Origin: Trichococcus pasteurii
GTDB lineage: Bacteria; Bacillota; Bacilli; Lactobacillales; Aerococcaceae
DNA length: 53,069 nt
Direction: 5' to 3'
Assembly (NCBI RefSeq): GCF_900112935.1
Contig: NZ_FONM01000020.1
Location: 1 to 53,069 of the forward strand
The first letter of the stretch is position 1, and every line of letters begins with the position of its first letter. The notes below the pieces were generated by a model. It saw nothing but the letters and a program-made list of their open reading frames with translations. It did no database searches and had not been told where the DNA came from. Shown here in pieces: positions 40,828 through 49,894 of this stretch. The position numbers and the translations under genes are program-made.

Positions 40828-42411
40828 TTACAGGTTCCCTGACCGGAAAATGGAAATCAGCAACCAGATGCTGAACAGGCCTGCGATCACAAAGCCCGCT
40901 TGCCCCAGGAATTGCCCTCCCGGTGTACCGGACATGATGGAAGATGACAGCAGCAATCCGGCAACAATCAAGGAGATGACGACGCGGTTGGACATCTTTT
41001 TGACGTCCTTCCACTTATCGTCCAGCTGATCGACATCGATGCGCAACATGGTCCTGCCGCTTGCCGTTTGCTTCAGCAGAGCCAGCAGACTGCTTGGGAT
41101 CTCACTGCTGTCCTTGATGAAGGCATACCCCCTCAAAGCCAACTTTTCCGCAGAAAATTTCTGCATCAGCGTCGTGAGCGTGAAACTCTCCTTCAGATAG
41201 TCCTTTGCAATCGAAATCAGGTTCAGTTCAGGGGAAATTTCCAGAAAAACGCCTTCCAGTATCGACAAAGATTTCGCGAGGATCGTCAGATCGCTCGGAA
41301 TGGCAATGTTATGCCGTTTGAACATTCTGATGAAATCGGTGATGAACGTCCCAAGGTTCACGTTCAGCATATTGTTCGAAAGGTACATATCGAACAGCAT
41401 CTCGACGTCGGCGTACAGATTGCGTTTATCAACCCGTCCTTTCGGCGTCCCCAATTCCAGACAGACTTTCACCATCCGATCCAGATCTTTCGATGCCAAT
41501 CCCTGGAGGATGTCGTTCAGCGATTTTTTCGTGGTCTCCGACAGATCTCCCATGATGCCGAAATCGATGAAATAAATTTTGCCTTCTTTGATGATCAGGT
41601 TGCCGGGATGGGGATCCCCATGGAAAAAGCCGTCGTGGAATACTTGTTTCAGATAAGCCAACATCAGTTTGCGGCTGATATCATCCGAATCATAGCCAAG
41701 CAAGTCCAACTGTTCCCGGTTGGTGATCTTGGTGCCTTCGATGTACTCTTCCACCAATACCCTGCGCGTCGTAAGCCCAGAATAGATCTTCGGGACGCCG
41801 ATGCAGGCGATGTTGGCATTGAGGTCCCGGAAACGTTGCAAGAGCTGTGCTTCGTTGCGGAAATCCAGTTCGATCAAGGTGTTCGCCTTCACCTGCTTCA
41901 ACGCTTCTTTGGGATCGACTACCTCAACCAGTTCCTTCGGGATTTTTCTGCTGAGGCGGATCAGGATATCCAAATCCCGGATCAACAGATCATCGATGAT
42001 CGGGCGTTGCACTTTCACGACCACTTCCTCCCCTGTCCGGAGAACCGCCCGATGAACCTGCGCAATCGACGCGCTGGCGAGCGGTTTTTCATCGATGGAA
42101 AGGAAGGCTTCGCCTAATGACAGTTTGGTTTCTTCCATAAAGATGCGTTCGACTTCCGCAAACGGGAATTCCGGCGCCTTGTCCTGCAGATGGGCAAGTT
42201 CTTCCACGAATGCCTGCGGGAGAATATCGATGCGGGTGGAAAGGATCTGGCCGATCTTGATGAAGCTCGGCCCGAGTTTCTCGAAAGCAAGACGAAGGTT
42301 CTCCGGATCTTGATCTTTTCGGCTCGGCTTCACCTGATTGTGATAAAGGAATTGAAGCCCGTAAGAGGACAGGATCCGGACTATTTCATGCAACCTTTCG
42401 TCTCTTGCCAT
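40828..42411 (-). CDS. UbiB/ABC1-family atypical kinase
   Basis: A 527-residue ADCK-like protein. The N-terminal KxGQ motif (FIKIGQILSTR, about 51) is followed by an A-rich loop ASASIAQVH, the lysine VVVKVQRP, the catalytic HGDPHPGNLI (about 280) and the metal DFG (FIDFGIMG). Two membrane helices end the protein (about 470-525). In quinone-using bacteria UbiB supports quinone synthesis; the role in fermentative Lactobacillales is unclear and may concern lipids. It follows the phasin-like gene by 30 bases, a common pairing. Confidence 0.92.
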   Translation of the reverse strand: MARDERLHEIVRILSSYGLQFLYHNQVKPSRKDQDPENLRLAFEKLGPSFIKIGQILSTRIDILPQAFVEELAHLQDKAPEFPFAEVERIFMEETKLSLGEAFLSIDEKPLASASIAQVHRAVLRTGEEVVVKVQRPIIDDLLIRDLDILIRLSRKIPKELVEVVDPKEALKQVKANTLIELDFRNEAQLLQRFRDLNANIACIGVPKIYSGLTTRRVLVEEYIEGTKITNREQLDLLGYDSDDISRKLMLAYLKQVFHDGFFHGDPHPGNLIIKEGKIYFIDFGIMGDLSETTKKSLNDILQGLASKDLDRMVKVCLELGTPKGRVDKRNLYADVEMLFDMYLSNNMLNVNLGTFITDFIRMFKRHNIAIPSDLTILAKSLSILEGVFLEISPELNLISIAKDYLKESFTLTTLMQKFSAEKLALRGYAFIKDSSEIPSSLLALLKQTASGRTMLRIDVDQLDDKWKDVKKMSNRVVISLIVAGLLLSSSIMSGTPGGQFLGQAGFVIAGLFSIWLLISIFRSGNL

Positions 42412-42441
42412 CCTGACCCCTCCTTCATCTTTTGCGATTTC

Positions 42442-42723
42442 TTATTTGTTCAACAATTGGTCCAGTTTGGCGTTGATCGCATCCATTTTGGCTTCCAGCG
42501 CTTCCACATCCTCTTTTTTGGCGAACGGCAGATTCTCAAGCTCCGCTTTCGTCGCCGGCACGATGCCTGAGGCTTTGCGGGTCAACTCCGTCTGCAGCTC
42601 TTTTCCTTCCTGGACCGTAACGCGCCCTTTTTCGACCATCTCATTGATCAGCTTTTCAGCCTTCTCGATCGAAGTGGAAGTCATGCCGACACCTGCTAAG
42701 AAAATCTTCTTTAATTCATCCAT
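42442..42723 (-). CDS. Phasin-like small helical protein
   Basis: A 93-residue all-helical protein, MDELKKIFLAGVGMTSTS then EKAEKLINEMVEKGRVTVQEG, with a C-terminal coiled coil (DVEALEAKMDAINAKLDQLL). It resembles the short phasin/PhaF-type proteins often encoded beside UbiB-like kinases. No polyhydroxyalkanoate genes are present, so granule binding is not implied. Probably co-transcribed with the kinase and a partner of it. Confidence 0.8.
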   Translation of the reverse strand: MDELKKIFLAGVGMTSTSIEKAEKLINEMVEKGRVTVQEGKELQTELTRKASGIVPATKAELENLPFAKKEDVEALEAKMDAINAKLDQLLNK

Positions 42724-42768
42724 TTTAATCTCTCCTTTGATTGTTGAAATGGGAAAATCCGGAAAATC

Positions 42769-43050
42769 TTAGTGCTCATGGAAATGTTCATGCTCTGGGT
42801 GACTGTGTTCGTCTTCTTTGTTGCGGCGGATGCTGAATTGTTCAGGCACCGGATCGTATCCGCCTTTGACGAAAGGATGGCATCTGAGAATGCGTGCGAT
42901 TCCCATTAGGCTGCCCTTGATTGCGCCATGTTTTTGGATGGCTTGGACCGCATAGTTCGAGCAAGTCGGATAGTACCGGCAACTCGGTGGGAACAGCGGG
43001 GATATCACTTTCTGGTAACCACGTATCAAACCTATAAAAATTTTCTTCAT
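42769..43050 (-). CDS. yidD: Membrane protein insertion efficiency factor YidD
   Basis: A 93-residue YidD. An amphipathic N-terminus ([19 protein letters not shown]) precedes the conserved cysteines in [12 protein letters not shown] and the [17 protein letters not shown] block. It assists YidC-dependent insertion of membrane proteins. The C-terminus carries an acidic, histidine-rich tail ([12 protein letters not shown]), which could bind metal. Confidence 0.95.
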   Translation of the reverse strand: MKKIFIGLIRGYQKVISPLFPPSCRYYPTCSNYAVQAIQKHGAIKGSLMGIARILRCHPFVKGGYDPVPEQFSIRRNKEDEHSHPEHEHFHEH

Positions 43051-43230
43051 GGCGGCTTCCTTTCTGGCTCTATACTGCTATTTTACCCTTTTTTCACCTA
43101 AAATAAAATAATACCGTATCCTGAAATTGAAAGGACCTCCGCTGCCGCTATTTTTTTCCGGAACTATTTGGTAGAATACCTATATATCGGCGCTTGCCGA
43201 AATGCATATATAAAAAGAGGTTGAGCCGAA

Positions 43231-43818
43231 ATGCAAACACAAAAAAATAAAACGTACCGCATCGCCATTTTGGGCATTCTGTCTGCGTTCATCATCATCC
43301 AGACATTCGTTCCCTTCCTTGGAAATATTCCGATTCCGCCATTGAATCCGACGATCATCCACATTACGGTCATCGTGGCCGCTTTCGTCCTGAGCACGAA
43401 GGACGGCATGCTTGTCGGACTCGTCTGGGGCTTGGCGCGCATGGTCAAGGCCTACACACTGCCGGCTTCCCCATTGGATCTGCTGCTCTGGACCAATCCG
43501 GTCATCGCAGTCGTTCCGCGCGTCATGGTCGGGCTTGTGGCAGGACTTGTTTTCCATGCTTTCCTGAAACGCAAACAGGAAAAAGTCGGGATGGTCACCG
43601 CTGCCGTTTTGGGATCCTTGACCAACACAGTGCTTGTATTGGGATTCATCGCCCTTTTCTATGGCAATGAATACGCCACAGCCCTGAATGTCGATCCGTC
43701 CAACCTGTTGAAGGTGTTGGCCGGCATCGTCGCAACAAACGGAATCGGCGAAGCCGTCGCAGCCGGATTGATCGCCCCATTCATCGCCACGGCCTTGATG
43801 AAGGTCAGAAGAAAATAA
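43231..43818 (+). CDS. ECF transporter S component (substrate unassigned)
   Basis: A 195-residue membrane protein with about six helices and an N-terminus (TYRIAILGILSAFIIIQTF) of the ECF S-component type, with IHITVIVAAFVLSTKDG and WGLARMVKAYTL in the middle. It would bind a vitamin and share the housekeeping EcfA-EcfA'-EcfT module. The gene is monocistronic, so context gives no substrate; pantothenate and similar compounds are possible but unproven. No riboswitch is seen upstream. Confidence 0.82.
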   Translation: MQTQKNKTYRIAILGILSAFIIIQTFVPFLGNIPIPPLNPTIIHITVIVAAFVLSTKDGMLVGLVWGLARMVKAYTLPASPLDLLLWTNPVIAVVPRVMVGLVAGLVFHAFLKRKQEKVGMVTAAVLGSLTNTVLVLGFIALFYGNEYATALNVDPSNLLKVLAGIVATNGIGEAVAAGLIAPFIATALMKVRRK

Positions 43819-43820
43819 GC

Positions 43821-43856
43821 AAAAAAACGATGAGCCTCCGTGGCTCATCGTTTTTA
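43821..43856. terminator. Bidirectional terminator after the S-component gene
   Basis: ACGATGAGCC and GGCTCATCGT form a perfect 10-bp stem with a short loop. TTTTTATTTT follows on the plus strand and a run of seven A precedes it, so it can also end the convergent gene. Confidence 0.9.
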
Positions 43857-43865
43857 TTTTGGATT

Positions 43866-44528
43866 TTATTGCAATACCGGTTGGATGGCTAGCCACCCTT
43901 TGATGAATGTCGGCATATTCAGGAACACCCATGTCACAATCGATGCCCCGCTGATGCCGTAGAAGTACAGGGTGATCGGCTTGAACAGGAGGAAGATGAC
44001 CAGGAACCGCTTCATGGACATTTTCGTCAGACCGGCGACCATGCAGAGGAAATCATCCGGGAATCCCGGAAGAGCAAAGGCTGAAGCCATCAGCCATTCG
44101 AAACGTTTGCCTTTCGTCAGCCAGCCATAATATTTTCTGTAGGTTTCTTCCGAAACAAATGCTCTTACGAATGTCTTCCCGTATTTACGGGCCAAGATGA
44201 AATTGATGATCGAACCGATCAGCACACCGATGAAACTGTATGTGAATCCCCAAAGCGGACCGAAAACAAGCGGCGCCACTACGACCGTTACTCCGCCCGG
44301 AATGATGGGATAGACGACTTGGATGATTTGGATCAGCAAGAAAATGACGGGCGCATAAATGCCCATTCCGGCCAACAATGCTTTAAAACTGCCTTCAGCT
44401 TCAAAGAAGCCTGTCCGATAGATCCAAATGCCTAAGATAAGTGTCGCAACTGTTCCCGCTACCGTCAAAATCTGGACGAGCTTACGGTTGAATGCAATCC
44501 CTTGATGGGTGGTGTTTTCCAATTCCAC
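43866..44528 (-). CDS. TVP38/TMEM64 (VTT-domain) membrane protein
   Basis: A 220-residue protein, with a probable GTG start at 44528 because GAGGTG lies five bases before it. About six helices; the VTT region includes VYPIIPGGVTVVVAPLVFG and FGPLWGFTYSFIGVLIGS, then ALPGFPDDFLCMVAGL. This DedA-like superfamily is linked to lipid scrambling or transport. Monocistronic; function not established. Confidence 0.88.
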   Translation of the reverse strand: MELENTTHQGIAFNRKLVQILTVAGTVATLILGIWIYRTGFFEAEGSFKALLAGMGIYAPVIFLLIQIIQVVYPIIPGGVTVVVAPLVFGPLWGFTYSFIGVLIGSIINFILARKYGKTFVRAFVSEETYRKYYGWLTKGKRFEWLMASAFALPGFPDDFLCMVAGLTKMSMKRFLVIFLLFKPITLYFYGISGASIVTWVFLNMPTFIKGWLAIQPVLQ

Positions 44529-44875
44529 TTCTTCACCTCTTATCACTTTTTGGTGTTGCCCTATTTTCGATTATACCCGACAAACATAAATTTTCTGTGA
44601 ATTTAGCTTATCGATTCCGTGAACCGTCAGTTGGCAGCGCTTCCTTTTTCTGCGTTTTCAGTATAACGCAAACAGCGTGTATCGGCCTCTGACTAAAGTC
44701 GGATTTTCTTCCCCGATTATAAACACTTCCTTGCGGTTTGTCCATAAAAAAGTAAGTTAAGTTTTTCTTATGGGGAAAAGTAAGGCCGCCTTGCCCTCTG
44801 GGCGGCTCCGGCTGGAAAAATCCCGCTGGCTGTGATACTTTCAGTATATAGAATCTTCAATAAGACAGGTGATTT
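44529..44875. other. Intergenic region between divergent TVP38-like and MFS genes
   Basis: The 347 bases hold no gene. A -10 TATAAT for the minus-strand gene lies near 44570. A GC-rich hairpin (GCCGCC ... GGGCGGC) stands near 44788-44810. TATATAGAAT near 44844 may serve the MFS gene. Nothing else is recognised. Confidence 0.5.
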
Positions 44876-46096
44876 ATGGCAACAACATTCTCAAAGAACA
44901 TCCGATCGACTTTGGCCAGTTCTTTCATAAACAGTTTGATCTATTCCTGCACGATCCCTTTTCTGGTCATCTATCTGGCCGGCATCTTCAATGCACGGAT
45001 GACCGGCCTGCTCGTCATGACAAATGTGGTCGTCTGCTTCTTGGCTGGCATCGTTGGGGGTTATCTTGCCGATAATTTCCAAAGAAAGAAAATCCTTCAT
45101 CTTTTCCAGAGCCTTTACGGAGGATCCCTTTTGCTGATTGCCCTCAGATTTTTTGGGCTGTTTTCGGCAGATGGGTGGTTGATTCTCGGTTACCTTGTCT
45201 GCGGTATTTCCTTCAATCTTTATTCGCCTGCATATGACGCCGTGCTGATGGACTGCACAACCGTCGAAAACCGGAAGCAGGCATACCAATGGCAATATTG
45301 GACCTTCAACTTGTCCATGGCGTTGGGTTTTTCGATCGGCGGATTCCTGTTTCAGCACTTCCTGTTCCAACTGTTCTTGGTGGCCGGGATAGCACAACTA
45401 GCGATGGCTTTGCTGTTTCAAAGCCAGTTGGACTACACCAATGCCACAGCTGAGAAACGGCATAAGAACAGGCTGAAGGACTTGTTTTTGAACTACCGCA
45501 TCGCCGCGAAAGATACCCGTTGGCTCTTCTTGATTCTTGGCATGGCGCTGTTCAACACAGCCGAATTTTCGCTGAAGACCTACACCGCCGTCCGGCTTTC
45601 AAAAGAGTTCGAAACGCTGACACTGTTCACGGTTCCGATCGACGGCGTCAGGATGCTCAGCCTGCTGCAGGTCCTCAATACACTCCTCGTCGTCGGATTC
45701 ACTTTCCTCGTCTCGCGCTTTACCGAAAAGCGATCCGAAAAGGCGACCATCCTTTACGGCCTTTTGATCTATGTCGTCAGTTACGGATTGATTGCCGTCA
45801 TGAACAACATTTACATCCTGATTCCATTGATGGTTCTGGCGACCATCGGCGAGTTGGCTTCCTCCCCGAACATCAATGCCCGCAAAGTCGATCTCGTGCC
45901 TGAAGATAAGCAAGCTTCTTATCTGGCTTTCAGTTCGCTCTCTTACCAAGGCGCTGACTTGTTGGCGGCTTTTGCATTGACGCTCAGCGGGTACATCTCC
46001 GCCGGATTCATTGCCGGTTATATCATCATTTTGGGCTTGGTCGGAACTTCGCTCACCGTCAGCAGCCTGTATGGGCGCAACAATAAAGGCATATGA
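44876..46096 (+). CDS. MFS transporter
   Basis: A 406-residue protein with about 12 helices. The A-motif between helices 2 and 3 is GGYLADNFQRKK near residue 62. It resembles the drug-efflux type of MFS carriers such as MdtG/MdtH-like proteins. AGGTG precedes the ATG by a short gap. It is followed by a symporter gene 67 bases on, possibly co-transcribed. Substrate not deducible. Confidence 0.87.
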   Translation: MATTFSKNIRSTLASSFINSLIYSCTIPFLVIYLAGIFNARMTGLLVMTNVVVCFLAGIVGGYLADNFQRKKILHLFQSLYGGSLLLIALRFFGLFSADGWLILGYLVCGISFNLYSPAYDAVLMDCTTVENRKQAYQWQYWTFNLSMALGFSIGGFLFQHFLFQLFLVAGIAQLAMALLFQSQLDYTNATAEKRHKNRLKDLFLNYRIAAKDTRWLFLILGMALFNTAEFSLKTYTAVRLSKEFETLTLFTVPIDGVRMLSLLQVLNTLLVVGFTFLVSRFTEKRSEKATILYGLLIYVVSYGLIAVMNNIYILIPLMVLATIGELASSPNINARKVDLVPEDKQASYLAFSSLSYQGADLLAAFALTLSGYISAGFIAGYIIILGLVGTSLTVSSLYGRNNKGI

Positions 46097-46163
46097 ATTA
46101 GCTACCCTTCCGCTGAAGTAACTTATTGTTCCTGCCGGCACTCCGACAAAGGAGGAAATCACG

Positions 46164-47579
46164 ATGGAAATCGTAAAATGGCTGAATGACACGATCATCT
46201 GGGGAATCCCTATGCTGGTCCTGATGCTGGGAACAGGGCTGTACCTGACGTTCAAAACCAGAGCCGTTATCTTCACCCGCTTCGGCACAGTGATGGCCAA
46301 CACACTGAAGACGGTTTTCCGTAAGCCGAAGGAAATCGCGGCCGGCACGATTACCCCCTTTCAGGCTGTCTGCACGGCTCTGGCCGGAACGGTCGGGACC
46401 GGCAATATCGTTGGCGTGGCCGTGGCCATCAGCGTCGGCGGGCCAGGTGCCATCTTTTGGATGTGGACCTCCGCTATCCTCGGCATGGTCACAAAATATG
46501 CGGAAACCACTCTAGCGCTCGCCTACCGCGAGAAAAATGCAAAGGGTGAATATGTAGGTGGCCCCATGTATTACATCAGCAAAGGCCTGGGTTGGCCGAA
46601 ACTGGCCTATCTTTTCTGCCTGTTGACTGCCTTTTCCTCAATCGGCGGCGGCAACATCGTCCAGGCGAATACCGTAGCCGGCAGTTTGAAGGACGCAATT
46701 TCCATACCCGCCTTAGCAAGCGGTCTGCTGCTGGCTTTCTTTGTGGCCTTGGTCGTGGTGGGCGGCATCAAGCGGATCGCAAGCGTAGCGGAGAAATTGA
46801 TTCCCTTCATGTCGCTGATCTATACAGGCGCGGCCATCTTTATCCTGATTGTGCAGCGGAATCAGATTCCCTCCGCTCTCGCTACGATTTTCACGGATGC
46901 CTTCACAGGCACGGCCGCTGTCGGAGGCTTTACGGGAGCTTCGCTGATGTATGCAGCCCGGATTGGTGTCGCACGCGGCGTGTTCACGAATGAGGCGGGT
47001 CTCGGCAGCGCTCCGATTGCCCACTCCACCGCCAATACCGATCATCCGGCACGTCAAGGCTGTTGGGGGGCTTTTGAAGTCTTCTTCGATACAATCATCA
47101 TGTGCACCATTACCGCTTTGGTGATCATCATCAGTGGAACCTGGAAGGATGCCTCTATCGATGGCACGGAAATGTCCAACCGGGCATTCAGCGCCGTCAT
47201 CCCGGGTGGGGAATACATCATTTCGATCGGCATCGTCCTGTTCGCCTTCGCGACCATCATCGCTTGGTATTATTATTCCGAAAAAGCGATCGAATACATC
47301 GCCGGCCAAAAAGCCATCCTTGTCTATCGGATTTTTTTCGTCGCCTCCATCGTCTACGGCGCAGTCGCGACCCTGGATGTCGTCTGGGAGATTTCCGACC
47401 TGTTCAACGGGCTGATGGCCATCCCGAACCTGATCGCTTTGATTGGCCTGGTCGGACCCATCGTCGCATTGACGAATGATTTCTTCGCTGATCCGGAAAC
47501 GATCCGGCCGAAGGACCAATCCTATGCATCTCTCCTTCAAATCAAACCCGATAACCTATCCGACAAGAACGAGAAATGA
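46164..47579 (+). CDS. Alanine/glycine:sodium symporter (AgcS family)
   Basis: A 471-residue carrier with about eleven helices. Family motifs: AGTVGTGNIVGVAVAISVGG near 77-96, FWMWTSAILGMVTKYAE, GGPMYYISKGLG near 133 and RGVFTNEAGLGSAPIAHS near 275. GGAGG stands eight bases before the ATG. It imports alanine or glycine with sodium. Confidence 0.94.
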   Translation: MEIVKWLNDTIIWGIPMLVLMLGTGLYLTFKTRAVIFTRFGTVMANTLKTVFRKPKEIAAGTITPFQAVCTALAGTVGTGNIVGVAVAISVGGPGAIFWMWTSAILGMVTKYAETTLALAYREKNAKGEYVGGPMYYISKGLGWPKLAYLFCLLTAFSSIGGGNIVQANTVAGSLKDAISIPALASGLLLAFFVALVVVGGIKRIASVAEKLIPFMSLIYTGAAIFILIVQRNQIPSALATIFTDAFTGTAAVGGFTGASLMYAARIGVARGVFTNEAGLGSAPIAHSTANTDHPARQGCWGAFEVFFDTIIMCTITALVIIISGTWKDASIDGTEMSNRAFSAVIPGGEYIISIGIVLFAFATIIAWYYYSEKAIEYIAGQKAILVYRIFFVASIVYGAVATLDVVWEISDLFNGLMAIPNLIALIGLVGPIVALTNDFFADPETIRPKDQSYASLLQIKPDNLSDKNEK

Positions 47580-47617
47580 ATTCCTGAGACCACCCTTCAG
47601 TGATGCCGTACAGCATA

Positions 47618-47660
47618 AAGAAGAGGAACTCGAGTACGCTCGAATTCCTCCTCTTTATTT
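47618..47660. terminator. Bidirectional terminator between the symporter and DUF2254 genes
   Basis: AAAGAAGAGGAACTCGAG and CTCGAATTCCTCCTCTTT pair imperfectly (about 17 bp) with a four-base loop; T-runs are found on both sides. Confidence 0.82.
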
Positions 47661-48992
47661 TTGTTCATCGCAAGTGATCCCCAGAATATGCTGTTGCCGC
47701 TCCTCAATGTTTTGCAGGTCCAATCTTTCCGTGAAATTCGGACTCGTCAGATTTGACAGATAATTGCTGTAATCCTTTATATAGCTCAGTTTCTTCGGAT
47801 GAGCGGCATAAGCGATCGTCAGCAACGAATCAAACAGGGCCACAACTCCTGAAATATCTGTCTTCATGTAGTGGATCAGCTGCCAGTAGCTTTCGTATAA
47901 GTCTTTGGAGAAATTATTGAAATCATAGAACACGCAGCCGCTGTAGCGCAACGCTTCCTCATCGACCCCCTCCTGTTCCTTTCCCATCAAAATGAATCTT
48001 CCCGGCAAACGCGCAAATTTGGCATCCAACAAGGCCTTGTAATGCAGGATGTGAATCGCCGTATTCGGATCATTGATTCCTGGTGAAACTGCCCGCAGCG
48101 CAATCTCAATCAATTTTTTACGGGCAAAATTCGGATCGAACATCGTGGATGGCTCCGTTTCGTAGGTCAAACTGAGATTCAGCACTTCCTGAAGCCGCGG
48201 CTCATCCTCCAATTTCCGGTTCGTGTAAAAAATGGCCAACGGTTCATTGACAGAAAGGAAATCGCCTATCCTGAAGCGCAGTACCGTAATCCCGTCAAAT
48301 TCTGTACTCAGCTCAACCAAACGGTCGAAATTGATGTATTCAACATAACCGTTCCTATCAGCACGGACTGTGTACTGATGCAGAGTCTCTATTTGAGGCA
48401 GATGGTCAAACGCTGGCTTTTCCCGGAAGTAACGGATCGTCTCTTCACATATCGCATCTGCATCTTTGTAGATTTTATCCACCAATTTTTCCAATTGAAC
48501 AGATGTCGCGACATTGTAAACGAACTTTATGAAGTAGACGACACAGGCTAGTGCATAAACGAGGGCGACCGTCGCGGAAATGACCAGGTATTCATTTTCC
48601 GAACTCCGCATAAAAAATAAGGAGGAAAGACAATAAATGAAGCCACCAAGAAAAATGCCCAGCGTCTGCATAGAGGTCTTGTGCAGAAGAAAATTTTCCA
48701 CCGTCCGCGGACTGAAGTTGGATGAGTAGAAGGAAATGACGGACAGCATCGTAGCAAACGTAAAGGTAGCCACCGAGAAGAGGGACCCCGCCAACAGGCT
48801 CAGTATTGACTTGGCCAAGTTGACGCTCGTCAGCAAAAATGGCGGGAAAAAATCAAGCGCCGTGATCAAGCGCGTGTCGAGCAGAATGACCCCGATAGCC
48901 AGCACGAACGCAAAGAGGACACTGCCTCCCAAAGTCATCCACATCCGTTTTTCTTCAAAAGTCAGTCGAAATGCCTGCAGCATCTCACTCAC
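47655..48992 (-). CDS. DUF2254 membrane protein
   Basis: A 445-residue protein with four N-terminal helices (about 20-155) and a large soluble C-terminal domain. VATFTFATMLSVISFYSSNFSPR near 75 and the later block AVSPGINDPNTAIHIL are typical of DUF2254. Function unknown; it may be an ion-conducting membrane protein. Monocistronic. Confidence 0.88.
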   Translation of the reverse strand: MSEMLQAFRLTFEEKRMWMTLGGSVLFAFVLAIGVILLDTRLITALDFFPPFLLTSVNLAKSILSLLAGSLFSVATFTFATMLSVISFYSSNFSPRTVENFLLHKTSMQTLGIFLGGFIYCLSSLFFMRSSENEYLVISATVALVYALACVVYFIKFVYNVATSVQLEKLVDKIYKDADAICEETIRYFREKPAFDHLPQIETLHQYTVRADRNGYVEYINFDRLVELSTEFDGITVLRFRIGDFLSVNEPLAIFYTNRKLEDEPRLQEVLNLSLTYETEPSTMFDPNFARKKLIEIALRAVSPGINDPNTAIHILHYKALLDAKFARLPGRFILMGKEQEGVDEEALRYSGCVFYDFNNFSKDLYESYWQLIHYMKTDISGVVALFDSLLTIAYAAHPKKLSYIKDYSNYLSNLTSPNFTERLDLQNIEERQQHILGITCDEQK

Positions 48993-49109
48993 CCCTCTCA
49001 GGGAAAACCCGATTTGTTGTTCTCTTCTCCATCATACCATATGCCCCTTGCGTTGAAAAAGTCGAGGCTATGGAAAGAAGGATCCACGCCCGAAAAAGCG
49101 CAAAAACAT

Positions 49110-49137
49110 TTCAAGCGCTTCCATCGAGTGATATGAT
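49110..49137 (+). promoter_or_regulatory. Promoter with cre-like site for the lone IIB gene
   Basis: A -10 TATGAT (49132-49137) lies 17 bases after TTTCAA. Between them, ATGGAAGCGCTTGAA (minus strand, 49110-49124) misses the cre consensus at one position. CcpA repression is likely. Confidence 0.6.
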
Positions 49138-49168
49138 GTAACTATCAAAAAAACGGAGGAGAACCCAT

Positions 49169-49576
49169 ATGATCCATATCCTGTTATGCTGCGGCGGCGG
49201 ATTTTCATCCAGTGCGTTGGCGGCCAAAGTAAAAAAAGACATCCAAGAATACCATTTGGAAGATAAATTTGAAATCGAATTCTCCCCATTCATGATTGCC
49301 AAAGAAAAAATGGACCGGTTTGATATCGTCGTTTGCTGTCCGCACCTGACCTATGACGTCAAAAAGATGGTCAAAAACGCCAATCCCGACAAACCAATCT
49401 ATATTTTGTCGCCGCGCATGTATGGCCTGATCGATATCCGCGAATTGTCGACCGATGTCCTGGATGTACTCGAAATGTACAGACAGACCCCAATCAACCC
49501 TGTTCATTTTCCGGGTGAAGAAAACGTCATGCGCGTGACCCGATCCGTGGCCTACCGCCGCAGCAGCGTCTCCTGA
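49169..49576 (+). CDS. PTS IIB component, lactose/cellobiose type (solitary)
   Basis: A 135-residue protein beginning MIHILLCCGGGFSSSALA; the phospho-cysteine is in the CCGGG loop, where most homologues have CxxGMS. The remainder has the IIB-cellobiose fold with VVCCPHLTYDV. The last 30 residues (about 105-135) exceed the usual 100-110. GGAGGAG precedes the ATG. No IIA or IIC gene is near, so it serves a permease elsewhere or is regulatory. Confidence 0.83.
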   Translation: MIHILLCCGGGFSSSALAAKVKKDIQEYHLEDKFEIEFSPFMIAKEKMDRFDIVVCCPHLTYDVKKMVKNANPDKPIYILSPRMYGLIDIRELSTDVLDVLEMYRQTPINPVHFPGEENVMRVTRSVAYRRSSVS

Positions 49577-49785
49577 AAAAATCTAAAAACAACAATTTGG
49601 TGAGTTGGGTCATCAGCGATTATGATACCAACACACTAAGCCATGACTTAGCGAAGGGATCGATCGAGTCCACAACCGAAAAGGCGCTTCTCACAACAGA
49701 CTTTGATGGCAATATTATTGTGGATATTGAAAACACGGGAAAAAATCGAGTACTGGCATTTGATTGCAGTCCCCTTCTTTCCGAG
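49577..49785 (+). other. Possible gene remnant or non-coding stretch
   Basis: An open frame from 49597 reads VSWVISDYDTNTLSHDLAKG and TTDFDGNIIVDIENTGK, protein-like, but has no ribosome site and runs into the terminator stem of the opposite gene. I do not recognise it. It may be a decayed gene. Confidence 0.3.
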
Positions 49786-49845
49786 GAAAAAACTGAACAG
49801 CTCCCGCCTATGCATCCGCGCGGAGGTGGGGGCTGTTCAATTTTG
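49786..49845 (-). terminator. Terminator of the hypothetical gene at 49895
   Basis: TGAACAGCTCCCGCC (49794-49808) pairs with GGTGGGGGCTGTTCA (49825-49839), with G-T pairs, around a 16-base loop. On the minus strand it continues AGTTTTTTCC. Confidence 0.82.
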
Positions 49846-49894
49846 ATCATCAAAATGCACTTCACTGTAGTGTCTTGCGTTCTCTTTGTATGTT

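Noticed and set aside
41068-42117. A 349-codon open frame on the plus strand
   Set aside because: It lies wholly opposite the UbiB-like gene, with no start signal and no domain.
43180-43932. A 250-codon open frame on the minus strand
   Set aside because: It is antisense to the ECF S-component gene and runs through the terminator at 43821-43856.
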